Below, one piece after another: positions 16,601 to 24,813 of a stretch of DNA of 64,000 bases. The DNA lies in contig NZ_BAAAYL010000001.1 in NCBI RefSeq assembly GCF_039536205.1, positions 4,774,001 to 4,838,000 on the forward strand, read 5' to 3'. The position numbers and the translations under genes were made by a program. The DNA comes from Streptomyces sannanensis. GTDB lineage: Bacteria; Actinomycetota; Actinomycetes; Streptomycetales; Streptomycetaceae. The notes under the pieces were generated by a model. The model made no database searches, was not told the DNA's origin, and saw nothing but the letters and a program-made list of their open reading frames with translations. Position 1 is the first letter of the stretch. Each line of letters starts with the position of its first letter.

Positions 16601-18032
16601 CGGTCCTGGCCGCCTCCTCGATCTGCTGGACGGCCTCGCGGCGGGCCTCGCCACGGATCCGCTCGCCCTCGGCGACCGCCTCGGAGCGCAGCTGCTCGGC
16701 CTCGGCGCGCAGTCGGCGCGCGTCCTCCTGCAGCTCGGCGGTCTTGGCGCGGTACGCCTTGGTGTCGTCCTCGGCCGAGCCCATGAGCTGCTCGGCGGTG
16801 TCCGCGGCCTCGGCACGCAGCCGGTCGGCCTCGGCTTCGGCCTCGCGGCGGATCCGTTCGGCCTCGTCGGCCGCCGCCTTGGTGGTGGCCTGGGCGTTCT
16901 CGGACGCCTTGGTCAGTACCTCTTCGGCGGTACGGGCGGCCTTGGCGAGCTGGGCCGCGGAGTCCTCGGCCGCGGCCGCGCGGGCCTGCTCGGTGGCCTC
17001 GGCGCGCAGCCGGTCGGCCTCGGCGCGGGCGTCGGCGAGGGCCTGTTCGGCCTCCGCCTTGTGGGCCTCGGCCTCGGTGGTGGCCTCGCCGACCAGCCGG
17101 GCGATCTCGGCCTTGGCGGTCCGGGTGCGCTGCTCGTTGTCGGACTCGGCGCTCGCCAGCCGCTTCGACGCGGTCGTCTCCGCCTCGCCGACCAGCCGGT
17201 CGGCCTCGACGCGTGCCTCGCGCAGCGCCGTCTCGGCCTCCAGCATGCGCTGCTTGGCGACCCGGCTGAGCTCGGTGGCCTGCTTCCTGGCGGCGTCCGA
17301 CTCGGCGGTCATGGTCGTGCGCAACTGCTCGGCGTGGGCGGCGGCCTCCTGTGCCTGCGTGGTCGCGGCGCCCATCAGCCGCTCGGCGTCCTTGCGGGCG
17401 CGCAGCAGGATCGTCTCGGCCTCGGCACGGGCCGCCTCGGCCTCGGCGTTCAGCCGCCGGCCGGCCTCGTCGGCCACCCGCCGCGCCTCGGCACGGGCGG
17501 TGGCCATGGCCTGTTCTGCCTCGGCGCGGGACTCGTCCAGGAGGCGCCGGGCCTGTGACTCGGTGCGGGCACGCAGCTGTTCGGCCCAGGCGACGTTCTC
17601 GTTGACGTGCGTCTCGACAGTGGCGCGACGCTCGGCCAGCTCCTGGTCGAGCTGCTGGCGCTTGGCCACGGCCTCGGCGTGCAGTTCGGCCTGGAGACGG
17701 GCCTGTTGCTCGGCGTGCTCCTGGAGGATGCGCTGGGTCTGGGCGCGGGCCTCGCGCAGTTCGCGTTCGGCGTCGCTGCGGATCTGCTCGGCCTGGACCT
17801 GCGCGTTGCGCAGGAGTTGTTCGGCCTGGTAGCCCATGTTCGAGGCGTCGTACGCAGGGCGGGTCGCGATGGTGCGGCGCGCCTCATGGAGCTTGGCGCG
17901 CAACACCTCGACCTGATAGCCGAGGTCCTCGGCGTGCTGGACGGCCTTCTCCCGCTCGGTCTTCAGCCGGTCCATCTCGGCCTCGAACCGAGAGAGGTGG
18001 TCGTCAGGTTCGTGGCGTTCGTAGCCCCGCAC
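13692..18032 (-). CDS. scy: Polarity scaffold Scy, giant coiled-coil protein
   Basis: About 1446 residues. Scy (Streptomyces cytoskeletal element) organises the tip-organising centre with DivIVA and FilP and sets branch sites. The head DHLSRFEAEMDRLKTEREKA and the following HAEDLGYQVEVLRAKLHE give the N-terminal coiled coil. The remainder is a very long Ala/Glu/Arg-rich coiled coil with the 51-residue-type (hendecad) periodicity known for Scy. The start is GTG 18032 (VRGYERHEP) behind GGATGGGA; the open frame runs 46 codons further upstream without family sequence. It is longer than the S. coelicolor protein (about 1326 as I recall), partly because of an internal 240-bp DNA repeat. The stop codon lies in the end of a MITE-like element. 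Confidence 0.93.
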   Translation of the reverse strand: MRGYERHEPDDHLSRFEAEMDRLKTEREKAVQHAEDLGYQVEVLRAKLHEARRTIATRPAYDASNMGYQAEQLLRNAQVQAEQIRSDAERELREARAQTQRILQEHAEQQARLQAELHAEAVAKRQQLDQELAERRATVETHVNENVAWAEQLRARTESQARRLLDESRAEAEQAMATARAEARRVADEAGRRLNAEAEAARAEAETILLRARKDAERLMGAATTQAQEAAAHAEQLRTTMTAESDAARKQATELSRVAKQRMLEAETALREARVEADRLVGEAETTASKRLASAESDNEQRTRTAKAEIARLVGEATTEAEAHKAEAEQALADARAEADRLRAEATEQARAAAAEDSAAQLAKAARTAEEVLTKASENAQATTKAAADEAERIRREAEAEADRLRAEAADTAEQLMGSAEDDTKAYRAKTAELQEDARRLRAEAEQLRSEAVAEGERIRGEARREAVQQIEEAARTAEDLLTKAKNDADELRAGAGAESERVRADAVERATTLRRQAEETLERTRAEAERLRAEAEEQADRTRAEADDEARATREESARAAVARRAEAAEELNRLHVEAEQRHQAAEDALGEARAHADRLRREVAEETERLRAEAAERIRTLQEQAETEAERLRDEAAGDAARSRSEGEALAVRLRTEAATEAERLKSEAQESAARVRAEAAAAAERVGAEAAEALAAAREEANRRRREAEELLAAAREEAGQERDRAREQSEGLLAAARKRVEEAQAEAQRLVEEADRRATELVSTAEQTAQAVRDSVAGLQEQAEEEIAGLRSAAEHAAERTTTEAQEEADRVRADAHAERDRASEDADRVRREAQEETDAAKALAERTVADAMAEAGRLRTEASDVLAGAQEGAEQVRAEATAEAGRLRTEASEYAQRMRTQASDALASSEQDAARTRADAREDANRIRNDAAEQADRLISEAASEAEKLVGDATTEAERLVTEANETLAAAEQVKIDGEAEAEQMRAAAREDGDRLLDSAREDADRRRADAAEQADRLISEAASEAEKLVGDATTEAERLVTEANETLAAAEQVKADGEAEAEQMRAAAREDGDRLLDSAREDADRRRADAAEQADRLISEAASEADRLAAEAVEQADRLVAEATDEAERLRAEAADAVGSAQQTAERIRTEGEQNRADSEEAAERTRNEAREEADRILDEAREAAAKRRADAAEQADQLIGKAQEEAVRATTQAEEQADAMVGAARKEAERIVAEAKVAGNTLVERGRTDANETLGEARRDATAIRERAEELRARTESEIEELHERARRETTEQMKSAGERVDKLVKAATEQRAEAEAKAKNLVSEASSEASKVRIAAVRKAESLLKEAEQKKAALIKEAEGIKSEAEREASRIVADGKRELDVLVRRREDINAEISRVQAVLEALESFEAPSGGGAKEGSVKAGAAAGGTRSSGKSSES
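14701..15230 (-). repeat. 240-bp tandem repeat inside scy
   Basis: Positions 14701-14940 and 14941-15180 are almost identical (one clear difference: GCC versus ATC codon context near 14852/15092, giving Ala versus Ile), and the start of a third unit continues to about 15230. The unit encodes 80 residues (RLISEAASEAEKLVGDATTE region), which keeps the coiled-coil register. The near identity at DNA level shows recent duplication. Confidence 0.9.
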
Positions 18033-18194
18033 TGCGCGGTCCCATCCGTCCCCTGGTCGGCAACTCTCTGCAACGAGTGCCGTCCTGCGGCGGACGGCCC
18101 CCTCGGACAAGGGTGTCAGATCGACGACGGGCACGGGACCCCGACCTGGCCCCGGCCCGGAATCGCCCACTCTACCGGCCGGGGAATCCGGAGG

Positions 18195-18635
18195 TCAGTG
18201 CTCCGTCGACGAGGGGTCCGCCGAGGTGACGAGTTCGGTCAGTACGCCGCCGCAGTCCTTGGGGTGCAGGAAGGTGATGCGGGATCCCATGGAACCGATG
18301 CGCGGCTGGTCGTAGAGGACCCGGACACCCTTGTCGCGGATGGCCTGGGCGTCCCCGTCGACGTCGGCGGTGCCGAAGGCGATGTGGTGCACGCCCTCGC
18401 CGTTCTTGGCCAGCCACTTCGCCACGGTGGAGTCCTCGCGGACGGGCTCCAGGAGCTGGAGGTAGGAGGCTCCGCCGTCGGAGGTCTCGTTGATCTTGAG
18501 CATGGCCTCGCGCACGCCCTGTTCCTCGTTGACCTCGGTGTGGAGCACCTCGAAGCCGTACGTGGCACGGTAGAACTCAACAGTCTTGTCGAGGTCGAAG
18601 CAGGCGATCCCGATGTGGTCGATTCTCGTCAGCAT
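18195..18635 (-). CDS. mce: Methylmalonyl-CoA epimerase
   Basis: A 146-residue VOC-fold enzyme that interconverts (2S)- and (2R)-methylmalonyl-CoA, linking propionyl-CoA carboxylase to B12-dependent mutase. Metal ligands fit the family: His7 (RIDHIG), Gln60, His84 (GVHHIAF) and Glu134 (GVLTEL). FLHPKDCGG is also characteristic. The length is standard. It is divergent from the thiolase gene and follows the same methylmalonyl/ethylmalonyl theme as meaB and icmA. In polyketide producers this step feeds methylmalonyl-CoA extender units. Confidence 0.93.
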   Translation of the reverse strand: MLTRIDHIGIACFDLDKTVEFYRATYGFEVLHTEVNEEQGVREAMLKINETSDGGASYLQLLEPVREDSTVAKWLAKNGEGVHHIAFGTADVDGDAQAIRDKGVRVLYDQPRIGSMGSRITFLHPKDCGGVLTELVTSADPSSTEH

Positions 18636-18773
18636 GGTTCCAGTGCACCGCTGGACAGGTGGTCACGCAACGTGCGCGCGATCACACCGGTTGCCCGGTG
18701 ACCCGGGCCCTTACGCCTCAGTACATTGACGAAAACCCTCGTTAACTCCTCTCGCCGGAAGGGGCCGCACCCC

Positions 18774-19976
18774 ATGACAGGTACGAACGGCAACACCTCC
18801 GTGATCGTCGCGGGCGCCCGCACGCCGATGGGCCGCCTGATGGGATCCCTGAAGTCCTTTTCCGGCGCCGACCTGGGCGGTTTCGCCATCAAGGCGGCAC
18901 TGGACCGGGCCGGGATCAGCGGCGACCAGGTGCAGTACGTGATCATGGGCCAGGTGCTGCAGGCCGGGGCGGGCCAGATCCCGGCGCGTCAGGCCGCGGT
19001 CAAGGCCGGCATCCCGATGAACGTCCCCGCGCTCACCGTCAACAAGGTCTGCCTGTCCGGCCTCGACGCGATCGCGCTGGCCGACCAGTTGATCCGAGCG
19101 GGTGAGTTCGACGTCGTGGTGGCCGGCGGCCAGGAGTCCATGACCAACGCCCCGCACCTGCTGCCCAAGTCCCGTGACGGCTACAAGTACGGCGCCGTGC
19201 AGATGCTCGACGCCATGGCGTACGACGGCCTGACCGACGTTTTCGAGGGCATCGCCATGGGCGAGTCCACCGAGAAGCACAACACCCGGCTGGGCCTCGG
19301 CCGCGCCGAGCAGGACGAGATCGGCGCCCTGTCGCACCAGCGGGCCGCCGCCGCGCAGCAGAAGGGCCTCTTCGACGCCGAGATCACCCCGGTCGAGATC
19401 CCGCAGCGCAAGGGCGAGCCCGTCGTCTTCTCGAAGGACGAGGGCATCCGCCCCGAGACGACCACCGAGTCGCTGGGCAGGCTGCGCCCCGCCTTCGCCA
19501 AGGACGGCACGATCACGGCCGGTACGTCCTCGCAGATTTCCGACGGTGCCGCAGCGGTCGTCGTGATGAGCAAGGCCAAGGCCGAGGAGCTGGGCCTGGA
19601 GTGGATCGCCGAGATCGGCGCCCACGGCAATGTGGCCGGTCCCGACAACTCCCTGCAGTCGCAGCCGTCCAACGCGATCCTTCACGCGCTGAAGAAGGAG
19701 GGCATCGAGGTCGAGGACCTCGACCTGATCGAGATCAACGAGGCGTTCGCCGCGGTCGCCGTGCAGTCGATGAAGGACCTGGGTATTTCCCCGGAAAAGG
19801 TGAACGTCAACGGTGGCGCGATCGCCCTCGGCCACCCCATCGGCATGTCCGGCGCCCGGATCGTCCTCCACCTGGCGCTGGAGCTGAAGCGGCGGGGCGG
19901 CGGCGTGGGCGCGGCCGCGCTGTGCGGCGGCGGCGGCCAGGGTGACGCACTGATCGTCCGCGTCCCGAGCAAGTAA
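18774..19976 (+). CDS. Acetyl-CoA C-acetyltransferase (thiolase)
   Basis: A 400-residue thiolase joining two acetyl-CoA into acetoacetyl-CoA, or the reverse. Nucleophile Cys93 is in NKVCLSG, His354 in [10 protein letters not shown] and Cys384 in CGGGGQGDA. The start is ATG 18774 behind GGAAGGGG; the longer frame from 18726 adds residues not typical of thiolases. The meaB gene follows 39 bp downstream, so the two may be cotranscribed. Confidence 0.93.
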   Translation: MTGTNGNTSVIVAGARTPMGRLMGSLKSFSGADLGGFAIKAALDRAGISGDQVQYVIMGQVLQAGAGQIPARQAAVKAGIPMNVPALTVNKVCLSGLDAIALADQLIRAGEFDVVVAGGQESMTNAPHLLPKSRDGYKYGAVQMLDAMAYDGLTDVFEGIAMGESTEKHNTRLGLGRAEQDEIGALSHQRAAAAQQKGLFDAEITPVEIPQRKGEPVVFSKDEGIRPETTTESLGRLRPAFAKDGTITAGTSSQISDGAAAVVVMSKAKAEELGLEWIAEIGAHGNVAGPDNSLQSQPSNAILHALKKEGIEVEDLDLIEINEAFAAVAVQSMKDLGISPEKVNVNGGAIALGHPIGMSGARIVLHLALELKRRGGGVGAAALCGGGGQGDALIVRVPSK

Positions 19977-20015
19977 CCCCTCGTCAGTACGTACGAGCGA
20001 AGGAGCGGAACGCTG

Positions 20016-20972
20016 ATGGTGGACGTCCCCCAGCTGGTGGCCCAGGCCCGGGAGGGCAGGCCACGGGCCGTGGCCCGGCTGATCTCACTGGTGGAGGGGG
20101 CGTCCCCGCAGCTCCGCGAGGTGATGGCCGCGCTGGCACCGCTCACCGGCGGCGCCTATGTGGTCGGCCTCACCGGCTCGCCCGGTGTCGGCAAGTCGAC
20201 GTCGACGGCGGCGCTCGTCACCGCGTACCGGCGGATCGGCAAGCGGGTCGGCGTGCTCGCCGTCGACCCGTCCTCGCCGTTCTCCGGCGGAGCGCTGCTC
20301 GGCGACCGTGTGCGCATGTCCGAGCATGCGTCGGACCCGGGTGTCTACATCCGCTCCATGGCCACCCGCGGGCATCTCGGCGGCCTCGCCTGGGCCGCCC
20401 CGCAGGCCATCCGCGTCCTGGACGCTGCGGGCTGCGACGTGATCCTCGTCGAGACGGTCGGCGTCGGCCAGTCCGAGGTCGAGATCGCCTCCCAGGCCGA
20501 CACGTCCGTGGTGCTGCTGGCCCCGGGCATGGGCGACGGCATCCAGGCCGCGAAGGCGGGCATTCTGGAGATCGGCGACGTCTATGTCGTCAACAAGGCC
20601 GACCGCGACGGGGCCGACGCGACCGCGCGCGAGCTCAACCACATGCTCGGACTGGGGGAGTCCCGTGCCCCCGGCGACTGGCGGCCGCCCATCGTGAAGA
20701 CGGTGGCCGCGCGGTCCGAGGGCATAGACGAGGTCGTCGAGGCCCTCGAGAAGCACCGCGCCTGGATGGAGGAGCACGGTGTCCTCGGCGAACGCCGCCG
20801 CGCCCGCGCGGCCCGCGAGGTCGAGACGATCGCGGTCACGGCTCTGCGCGAGCGCATCGGCGACCTGCACGGCGACCGCCGCCTGGACGCGCTCGCCGAG
20901 CGCATAGTGGCCGGCGCGCTCGACCCGTACGCGGCCGCGGACGAGCTCGTCGACGGCCTCACGGGGCGGTAG
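20016..20972 (+). CDS. meaB: Methylmalonyl-CoA mutase-associated GTPase MeaB
   Basis: A 318-residue SIMIBI-class GTPase that protects and reloads B12-dependent acyl-CoA mutases with intact cofactor. The P-loop is GSPGVGKST (54-62), the family motif [10 protein letters not shown] is at 84-93, switch ETVGVGQSE at 146-154 and the base-recognition motif NKAD at 193-196. The start is ATG 20016 behind GAAGGAG. Likely clients are the isobutyryl-CoA mutase (33 kb) and methylmalonyl-CoA mutase encoded elsewhere. It ends in a 15-bp hairpin shared with the convergent MarR gene. Confidence 0.95.
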   Translation: MVDVPQLVAQAREGRPRAVARLISLVEGASPQLREVMAALAPLTGGAYVVGLTGSPGVGKSTSTAALVTAYRRIGKRVGVLAVDPSSPFSGGALLGDRVRMSEHASDPGVYIRSMATRGHLGGLAWAAPQAIRVLDAAGCDVILVETVGVGQSEVEIASQADTSVVLLAPGMGDGIQAAKAGILEIGDVYVVNKADRDGADATARELNHMLGLGESRAPGDWRPPIVKTVAARSEGIDEVVEALEKHRAWMEEHGVLGERRRARAAREVETIAVTALRERIGDLHGDRRLDALAERIVAGALDPYAAADELVDGLTGR

Positions 20973-20980
20973 CCGCGGTT

Positions 20981-21014
20981 GCCGGACGGGGCCGGGAAGC
21001 CGGCCCCGTCCGGC
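20981..21014. terminator. Bidirectional terminator, meaB/MarR
   Basis: Perfect 15-bp stem GCCGGACGGGGCCGG with a GAAG loop, placed between the convergent meaB and MarR genes. Confidence 0.88.
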
Positions 21015-21032
21015 GTTCGAGCCCCCGGGGCG

Positions 21033-21512
21033 TCAGATCTTGCCGCGCTTGTCGCGGAGGTGCTCCGCCACCGGGGCGAGCGACTCGCGCAGGTCCGCCA
21101 GTGCCTCGCTCGAGAGCAGATCGATGAAGTGCCGCCGCACGGAGTCGACGTGGTGCGGCGCCACCTTCTGCATGGTTTCCTTGCCGGCCTCGGTGAGTAC
21201 CGCGTACAGCCCGCGCCGGTCGGATTCGCAGTTCACCCGGTGGACCAGCCCGGCGCTTTCCATCCGGGTGATCTGGTGCGAGAGGCGGCTCTTGGACTGC
21301 AGGGTCGCGGCCGCGAGGTCGCTCATCCGCATCCGCTGGTCCTCCGACTCCGAGAGATTGACCAGGATCTCGTAGTCGTTGTTGGTCAGTCCGAACGGCT
21401 GCAGGTCCTTTTCGAGCTGGTGCGCCAGCAGCTTGCTGGCGTCCAGCCAGGTGCGCCACGCGCACTGCTCGTCGTTGGTCAGCCAGCGGGGGGTGGCCGT
21501 TTCGGTCTCCAT
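21033..21512 (-). CDS. MarR-family transcriptional regulator
   Basis: A 159-residue winged-helix regulator. The DNA-binding core runs from about 45 to 115, with recognition helix SKSRLSHQITRMESAGLV and wing region CESDRRGLYAVLT. The gene lies where S. coelicolor has absC (SCO5405), a zinc-responsive MarR regulator of antibiotic production; the identity rests on recalled synteny and was not verified, so I give no symbol. An AT-rich imperfect palindrome 22 bp upstream of the start is a candidate autoregulatory site. It is divergent in layout from none of its neighbours; the AIM24 operon runs in the same direction upstream. Confidence 0.9.
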   Translation of the reverse strand: METETATPRWLTNDEQCAWRTWLDASKLLAHQLEKDLQPFGLTNNDYEILVNLSESEDQRMRMSDLAAATLQSKSRLSHQITRMESAGLVHRVNCESDRRGLYAVLTEAGKETMQKVAPHHVDSVRRHFIDLLSSEALADLRESLAPVAEHLRDKRGKI

Positions 21513-21533
21513 ATGTGGATTCTACCTAAGAAG

Positions 21534-21546
21534 TTGAATAATTTAA
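21534..21546 (-). promoter_or_regulatory. Candidate MarR operator/promoter
   Basis: TTGAATAATTTAA, 6-bp arms around one base with one mismatch, inside a 20-bp AT-rich island unusual for this DNA. It begins 22 bp upstream of the MarR ATG, a standard place for MarR autoregulation. Confidence 0.5.
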
Positions 21547-21634
21547 TAAAGTTCGGGAGCGTGACGTCGGGCGCTCGGTGCTCGCACTCAAGCGAGTGCG
21601 CACACGTTCGACGTCACACTCCGCAGACTACCGC

Positions 21635-22408
21635 TCACAGGCCGAAGCGACGCTGGAGGTCTCCAAGCTGGCCGGGAAGGCGCGGCGTGTTGGCCATGTG
21701 CCCGGCTGGGGAGTGTCCGCCGGGCACTCCGGGCTCGTGCGGGACGGCCCCGGTGTCCTGATCCGGCATCAGCAGCTCGGTCGACTGCAGCAATACCGTG
21801 CCGGCCCCCACGAACTCGAACTGGTGCTCCTCGCCCGAGGCCCCGCCGATCCCGGTGAGCGCGCGCAGGCCGCCCATGACCCCGCTCATGTAGCCGTGGT
21901 CGTAGTGGTGGCACGGTGACGGGCAGTCGGCCCAGCCCACCAGCGCCTGCGGGTCCACCCGGAGCGGCGGCTCCATGAAGACGACCGAACCGTTGGACGC
22001 CGCCACGAACTTGCCCGTCCCGATGAGGGTCAGGAAGCCCGGCACGATCGACTGCTTCAGCGTCAGCGAGGGCTGGTACGCGAGCAGGTTCCCGGCCCGG
22101 ATGGTGAGATTGCCGTCATCGAGGTCGTACGAGTTCACATCGAAGGCCCGGTCGGCGAGCAGCATCTTGCCCGAGCCCTCGGCGACCACCCAGTCGCCGG
22201 CATGCAGCGGGGAGTGGAAACTGGTGCGCAGGAGCCGGTCGAACCGGCCGTGGCCGATGCCGTTGAACTCGATCTGCCCGTAGTAGGCGATCATCTTGCC
22301 CTTCTGCAGGAACCACTGGTTCCCCTTGAGCTCCACACAGAAGGTGTACGCGTTGACGTTGTCGTCGCTGGGCAGCGAGTAGGGGTCGAACACCACCGGG
22401 CCGGTCAA
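21635..22408 (-). CDS. AIM24-family protein (third gene of operon)
   Basis: A 257-residue AIM24/TIGR00266-type protein, a beta-rich family of unknown bacterial function. Family-type stretches include FCVELKGNQWFLQKGKMIAY, WVVAEGSGKMLLADRAFDV and FEFVGAGTVLLQS. The TTG start at 22408 overlaps the upstream TGA stop as TTGA, with GGAGGAGAAG just before it, which supports TTG over later starts. The C-terminal 40 residues (HEPGVPGGHSPAGHMANTP) are low complexity. A CPSPCHHYDHGY stretch near residue 163 carries clustered Cys and His not seen in its two paralogues. Confidence 0.85.
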   Translation of the reverse strand: MTGPVVFDPYSLPSDDNVNAYTFCVELKGNQWFLQKGKMIAYYGQIEFNGIGHGRFDRLLRTSFHSPLHAGDWVVAEGSGKMLLADRAFDVNSYDLDDGNLTIRAGNLLAYQPSLTLKQSIVPGFLTLIGTGKFVAASNGSVVFMEPPLRVDPQALVGWADCPSPCHHYDHGYMSGVMGGLRALTGIGGASGEEHQFEFVGAGTVLLQSTELLMPDQDTGAVPHEPGVPGGHSPAGHMANTPRLPGQLGDLQRRFGL

Positions 22409-23055
22409 AGCTTCTCCTCCGAGGCCTGTACGTACACCATGCCGTTGCCGGACAGTTCCAGCTGGAACGCCTCGCCCGAGCCGCGCCCCACCATGTCGCG
22501 CCAGCCGAGCGCCGTCGACAGCTTGTTGCGTACGTCGCCGTGGTGTGCGACATACGCCTGCGGGTCGACATGGACCGGGCGCTGCGGGGTGATCGGCAGC
22601 TGGATGACACCGCCGTGCGCCATCACCGCGACCGCGCCGTGGCCCTTGAGGGTGGTCGTGAACAGGCCCTGCCCGGTCACCTGGCCGCGCACCATGCCCA
22701 TGACGCCGCCCTGCGAGCCCATGAACATCGTGCCCTGCTGCAGGGTGCCGTCGAAGGCGAGCAGGCGGTCGGCCTCGACACAGAGGGTGTCGCCGGTCAG
22801 ATTGATCACCTGCACATGGTGGCCGCCGTGGCCGAACATCACGGTGCCGTTGCCCTCGACGGTCATCAGCGGGGTCGCCTCGCCGGCGACGCGCCGGCCG
22901 ATCATCGACATGATGCCGCCCTGGCCGCCCTGGATGTTGGGCGTGAAGCCGACGTCGCCCCGGTAGGCGAGCATCGCGCCGCGCTGGCTGAACATTCTCT
23001 GGCCGGGCATGATCGTCGCCTCGACCATCTTGGAATTGATCTCGCGGAACGGCAT
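22405..23055 (-). CDS. AIM24-family protein (second gene of operon)
   Basis: A 216-residue AIM24-family protein starting at ATG 23055 (MPFREINSKMVEA), one base overlapping the upstream stop (TGATG). Gly-rich turns such as QGGQGGIMSM and GSQGGVMGM sit at the positions where AIM24 domains carry glycine loops. The C-terminal GRGSGEAFQLELSGNGMVYV is shared with the next paralogue. It is translationally coupled on both sides. Confidence 0.87.
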   Translation of the reverse strand: MPFREINSKMVEATIMPGQRMFSQRGAMLAYRGDVGFTPNIQGGQGGIMSMIGRRVAGEATPLMTVEGNGTVMFGHGGHHVQVINLTGDTLCVEADRLLAFDGTLQQGTMFMGSQGGVMGMVRGQVTGQGLFTTTLKGHGAVAVMAHGGVIQLPITPQRPVHVDPQAYVAHHGDVRNKLSTALGWRDMVGRGSGEAFQLELSGNGMVYVQASEEKL

Positions 23056-23693
23056 CAGACGTCCCCCCCGATGGTGTTGCGCTCGCTCGGCTGGACGTAC
23101 ACGAGTCCGTCGCCCTCGAACCGGATCTGGAAGGCCTCGCCGCCGCCCTCGCCCATGAGGGTGCGGAAGGTCACCCCGGACTGGAAGTGCTGCTGGAGAT
23201 GGCCCTGGTGCGCGATGTACGCGCCGGGGTCGACCGAGAGCGGGTACTGCGGGGTCACCCGCAGCACCACCGCGGGGCCGTCCGAGACGATCGCGGCCTG
23301 CCCGGTGCCCTCGACGGTCGTCGTGAACAGACCGTTGCCGGTCGCGCCGCCGCGCAGCCCGGTGAAGGTGGTGCCGGTGCGCAGCGCGCTGTCCGTGCAC
23401 AGGAGATTGCTCGCCTCGACGCAGAGCTTCTCGCCGTGCAGCGTGACGAGGTTGATCTCGCTCGCGCGGTCGGCGAAGTAGCAGGTGCCGTGACCCTTCA
23501 CCTCCATCACGGTCATCTGTTCGCCGGTCAGCCGACGGGTCACCATGCCGCGCAGACCCTCGCCACCGCCGGTCATCTTCTTGAACGCCATCTGGCCGTC
23601 GTACGCGACCATCGAGCCGTTCTTCGCCTTGACGGCATCGCCGGTCATGTCGACGGCGAGCACCCTGCTGCCTTGGAGTCGGAAGGTTGCCAC
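23055..23693 (-). CDS. AIM24-family protein (first gene of operon)
   Basis: A 212-residue AIM24-family protein, first of three overlapping paralogues. MATFRLQGSRVLAVDMTGDA begins the domain; GHGTCYFADRASEINLV and GGEAFQIRFEGDGLVYVQPS are its conserved parts. Three different paralogues with strict overlaps suggest a hetero-oligomer made in fixed ratio (inference). The DUF3817 gene is divergent, 115 bp away. Confidence 0.87.
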   Translation of the reverse strand: MATFRLQGSRVLAVDMTGDAVKAKNGSMVAYDGQMAFKKMTGGGEGLRGMVTRRLTGEQMTVMEVKGHGTCYFADRASEINLVTLHGEKLCVEASNLLCTDSALRTGTTFTGLRGGATGNGLFTTTVEGTGQAAIVSDGPAVVLRVTPQYPLSVDPGAYIAHQGHLQQHFQSGVTFRTLMGEGGGEAFQIRFEGDGLVYVQPSERNTIGGDV

Positions 23694-23807
23694 GGGGTGA
23701 CGTTAGCGGCCTGGACCCGGGCACCGACAGCACCCCGGGTACGATGTGAACGCTTGTGCCCGCATTCACAAGCCCCGTTACCGCCCCCTCCCAGCGAAGG
23801 TGCCCCT

Positions 23808-24158
23808 GTGGACGTCAAAACCGCCACCGCCCTGCACCGGCTGCGCCTCGTCTCCGTTCCCGAGGCGCTGTCCTTCCCGGCTCTGCTGATCTTCGGCTCG
23901 CTGCTGAGCCGGATCTCCGACATCGACTACCTGATGATGCCGCTGGGCCTCGTCCACGGTGTGCTGTTCGTCCTCTACGCGCTGTTCCTGCTGGACGTGT
24001 GGAACAAGGCGAAGTGGCCCCTGAAGCGGGTCGCCCTCTTCTTCCTGCTCGCCCTGGTGCCCTTCGGTGGCCTGTACGGCGACAGGCTGCTCAAGCGGTA
24101 CGAGGCGGACGGCATGATCGCCTCCCGCGCCCGCAAGGAGGGCGTGGTCAACGCGTGA
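23808..24158 (+). CDS. DUF3817 membrane protein
   Basis: A 116-residue protein with about three transmembrane helices (residues about 20-35, 43-62 and 72-92). It carries the DUF3817 pattern of a [20 protein letters not shown] segment, where a conserved His precedes the second helix. The GTG start at 23808 is preceded by GCGAAGG. Its stop overlaps the start of the next gene (GTGA). A second DUF3817 gene lies at 32682. Function unknown. Confidence 0.85.
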   Translation: MDVKTATALHRLRLVSVPEALSFPALLIFGSLLSRISDIDYLMMPLGLVHGVLFVLYALFLLDVWNKAKWPLKRVALFFLLALVPFGGLYGDRLLKRYEADGMIASRARKEGVVNA

Positions 24159-24448
24159 TCGTCGCGTTCTCCGTCACTCCGCTCGGTGTGGGCGAGGACG
24201 TGGGCGAGTACGTCGCCGACGCCGTCCGGATCGTCCGCGAGTCCGGGCTGCCGAACCGTACGGACGCGATGTTCACGTCCATCGAGGGTGAGTGGGACGA
24301 GGTGATGGGGGTCGTGAAGCGCGCCGTCGCCGCGGTGGAGGCGCGCGCGCCGCGCGTCTCGGTCGTCCTGAAGGCCGACATCCGCCCGGGCGTCACCGAC
24401 GGGCTGACGTCGAAGGTGGAGACGGTGGAGCGCCACCTGGCCGGCTGA
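24155..24448 (+). CDS. MTH1187-family thiamine-binding protein
   Basis: A 97-residue ferredoxin-like protein of the MTH1187/YkoF-like group (formerly DUF77), whose members bind thiamine-type ligands. Family marks are [14 protein letters not shown] at the start and [10 protein letters not shown] near residue 75. The GTG start overlaps the upstream stop by GTGA. Fragments of a second copy of this gene occur at 24728-24790 and 29371-29436. Confidence 0.88.
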   Translation: MIVAFSVTPLGVGEDVGEYVADAVRIVRESGLPNRTDAMFTSIEGEWDEVMGVVKRAVAAVEARAPRVSVVLKADIRPGVTDGLTSKVETVERHLAG

Positions 24449-24469
24449 CGCCGGCCCTGTAGGGCCATA

Positions 24470-24498
24470 CCGGTCGGGCCCTACCAGGGTCCGACCGG
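24470..24498 (+). terminator. Terminator of the DUF3817-MTH1187 operon
   Basis: 13-bp stem (CCGGTCGGGCCCT with one mismatch to its partner) and a 3-nt loop, 22 nt after the stop. Confidence 0.8.
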
Positions 24499-24503
24499 CC
24501 GGT

Positions 24504-24626
24504 TCAGGCCTTGCGCACCACCACGGTGGACGGGACCAGCCGTTCCAGGTCGTCCACGTCCGACGTGAAGACGGGCACCCGGCCTTTGCGCTCCCGCGCG
24601 ACGACGGCCAGTGCGGCATCGATCGC
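24504..24626 (-). pseudogene. 3' remnant of a PIN-domain (VapC-like) toxin gene
   Basis: About 40 codons ending in a proper stop encode DAIDAALAVVARERKGRVPV followed by FTSDVDDLERLV, which reads like the last strands of a PIN-domain ribonuclease (the TSDxDDL motif). The upstream coding sequence is missing and is replaced, in another frame, by a GHKL ATPase fragment. Confidence 0.6.
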
Positions 24627-24739
24627 GTCCCGCCATCCGGCAGTTCGCACCGGATGGTCTTGGTGTCGACCCCTTCCGTGCCCCGGCGCAGGGTGAGCGC
24701 GTCGACCGGCGCGAGACCGCGGCCGGCCTCGCCGTCGCC
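24627..24739 (-). pseudogene. 3' remnant of a GHKL-type ATPase gene
   Basis: The frame reads GEAGRGLAPVDALTLRRG, then TKTIRCELPDGG. It matches the C-terminal end of the intact gene at 26421-26795 (EAGRGLALVEALTLRWG, TKTVWCELP). It is cut on both sides and joined to the VapC-like fragment and to an MTH1187 fragment. Confidence 0.7.
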
Positions 24740-24790
24740 GCGGTGGAGGCGCGCGCCGCGCGTGTCGGTCGTCCTGAAGGCCGACATCCG
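24728..24790 (+). pseudogene. Left half of a second MTH1187 gene copy
   Basis: The DNA is nearly the same as 24327-24390 of the intact gene (GCCGCGGTGGAGGCGCGCG onward), but one base is lost and it stops at the ADIRLG position. The missing downstream part reappears at 29371. Confidence 0.8.
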
Positions 24791-24813
24791 CCTGGGAACA
24801 ATGTGTGCTCGAG

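Noticed and set aside
14163..17558. A 1131-codon open frame on the plus strand inside scy
   Set aside because: It is the antisense shadow of a repetitive high-GC coiled-coil gene; its translation is Leu/Gly/Arg-rich without domains, and third-position GC supports the minus-strand frame.
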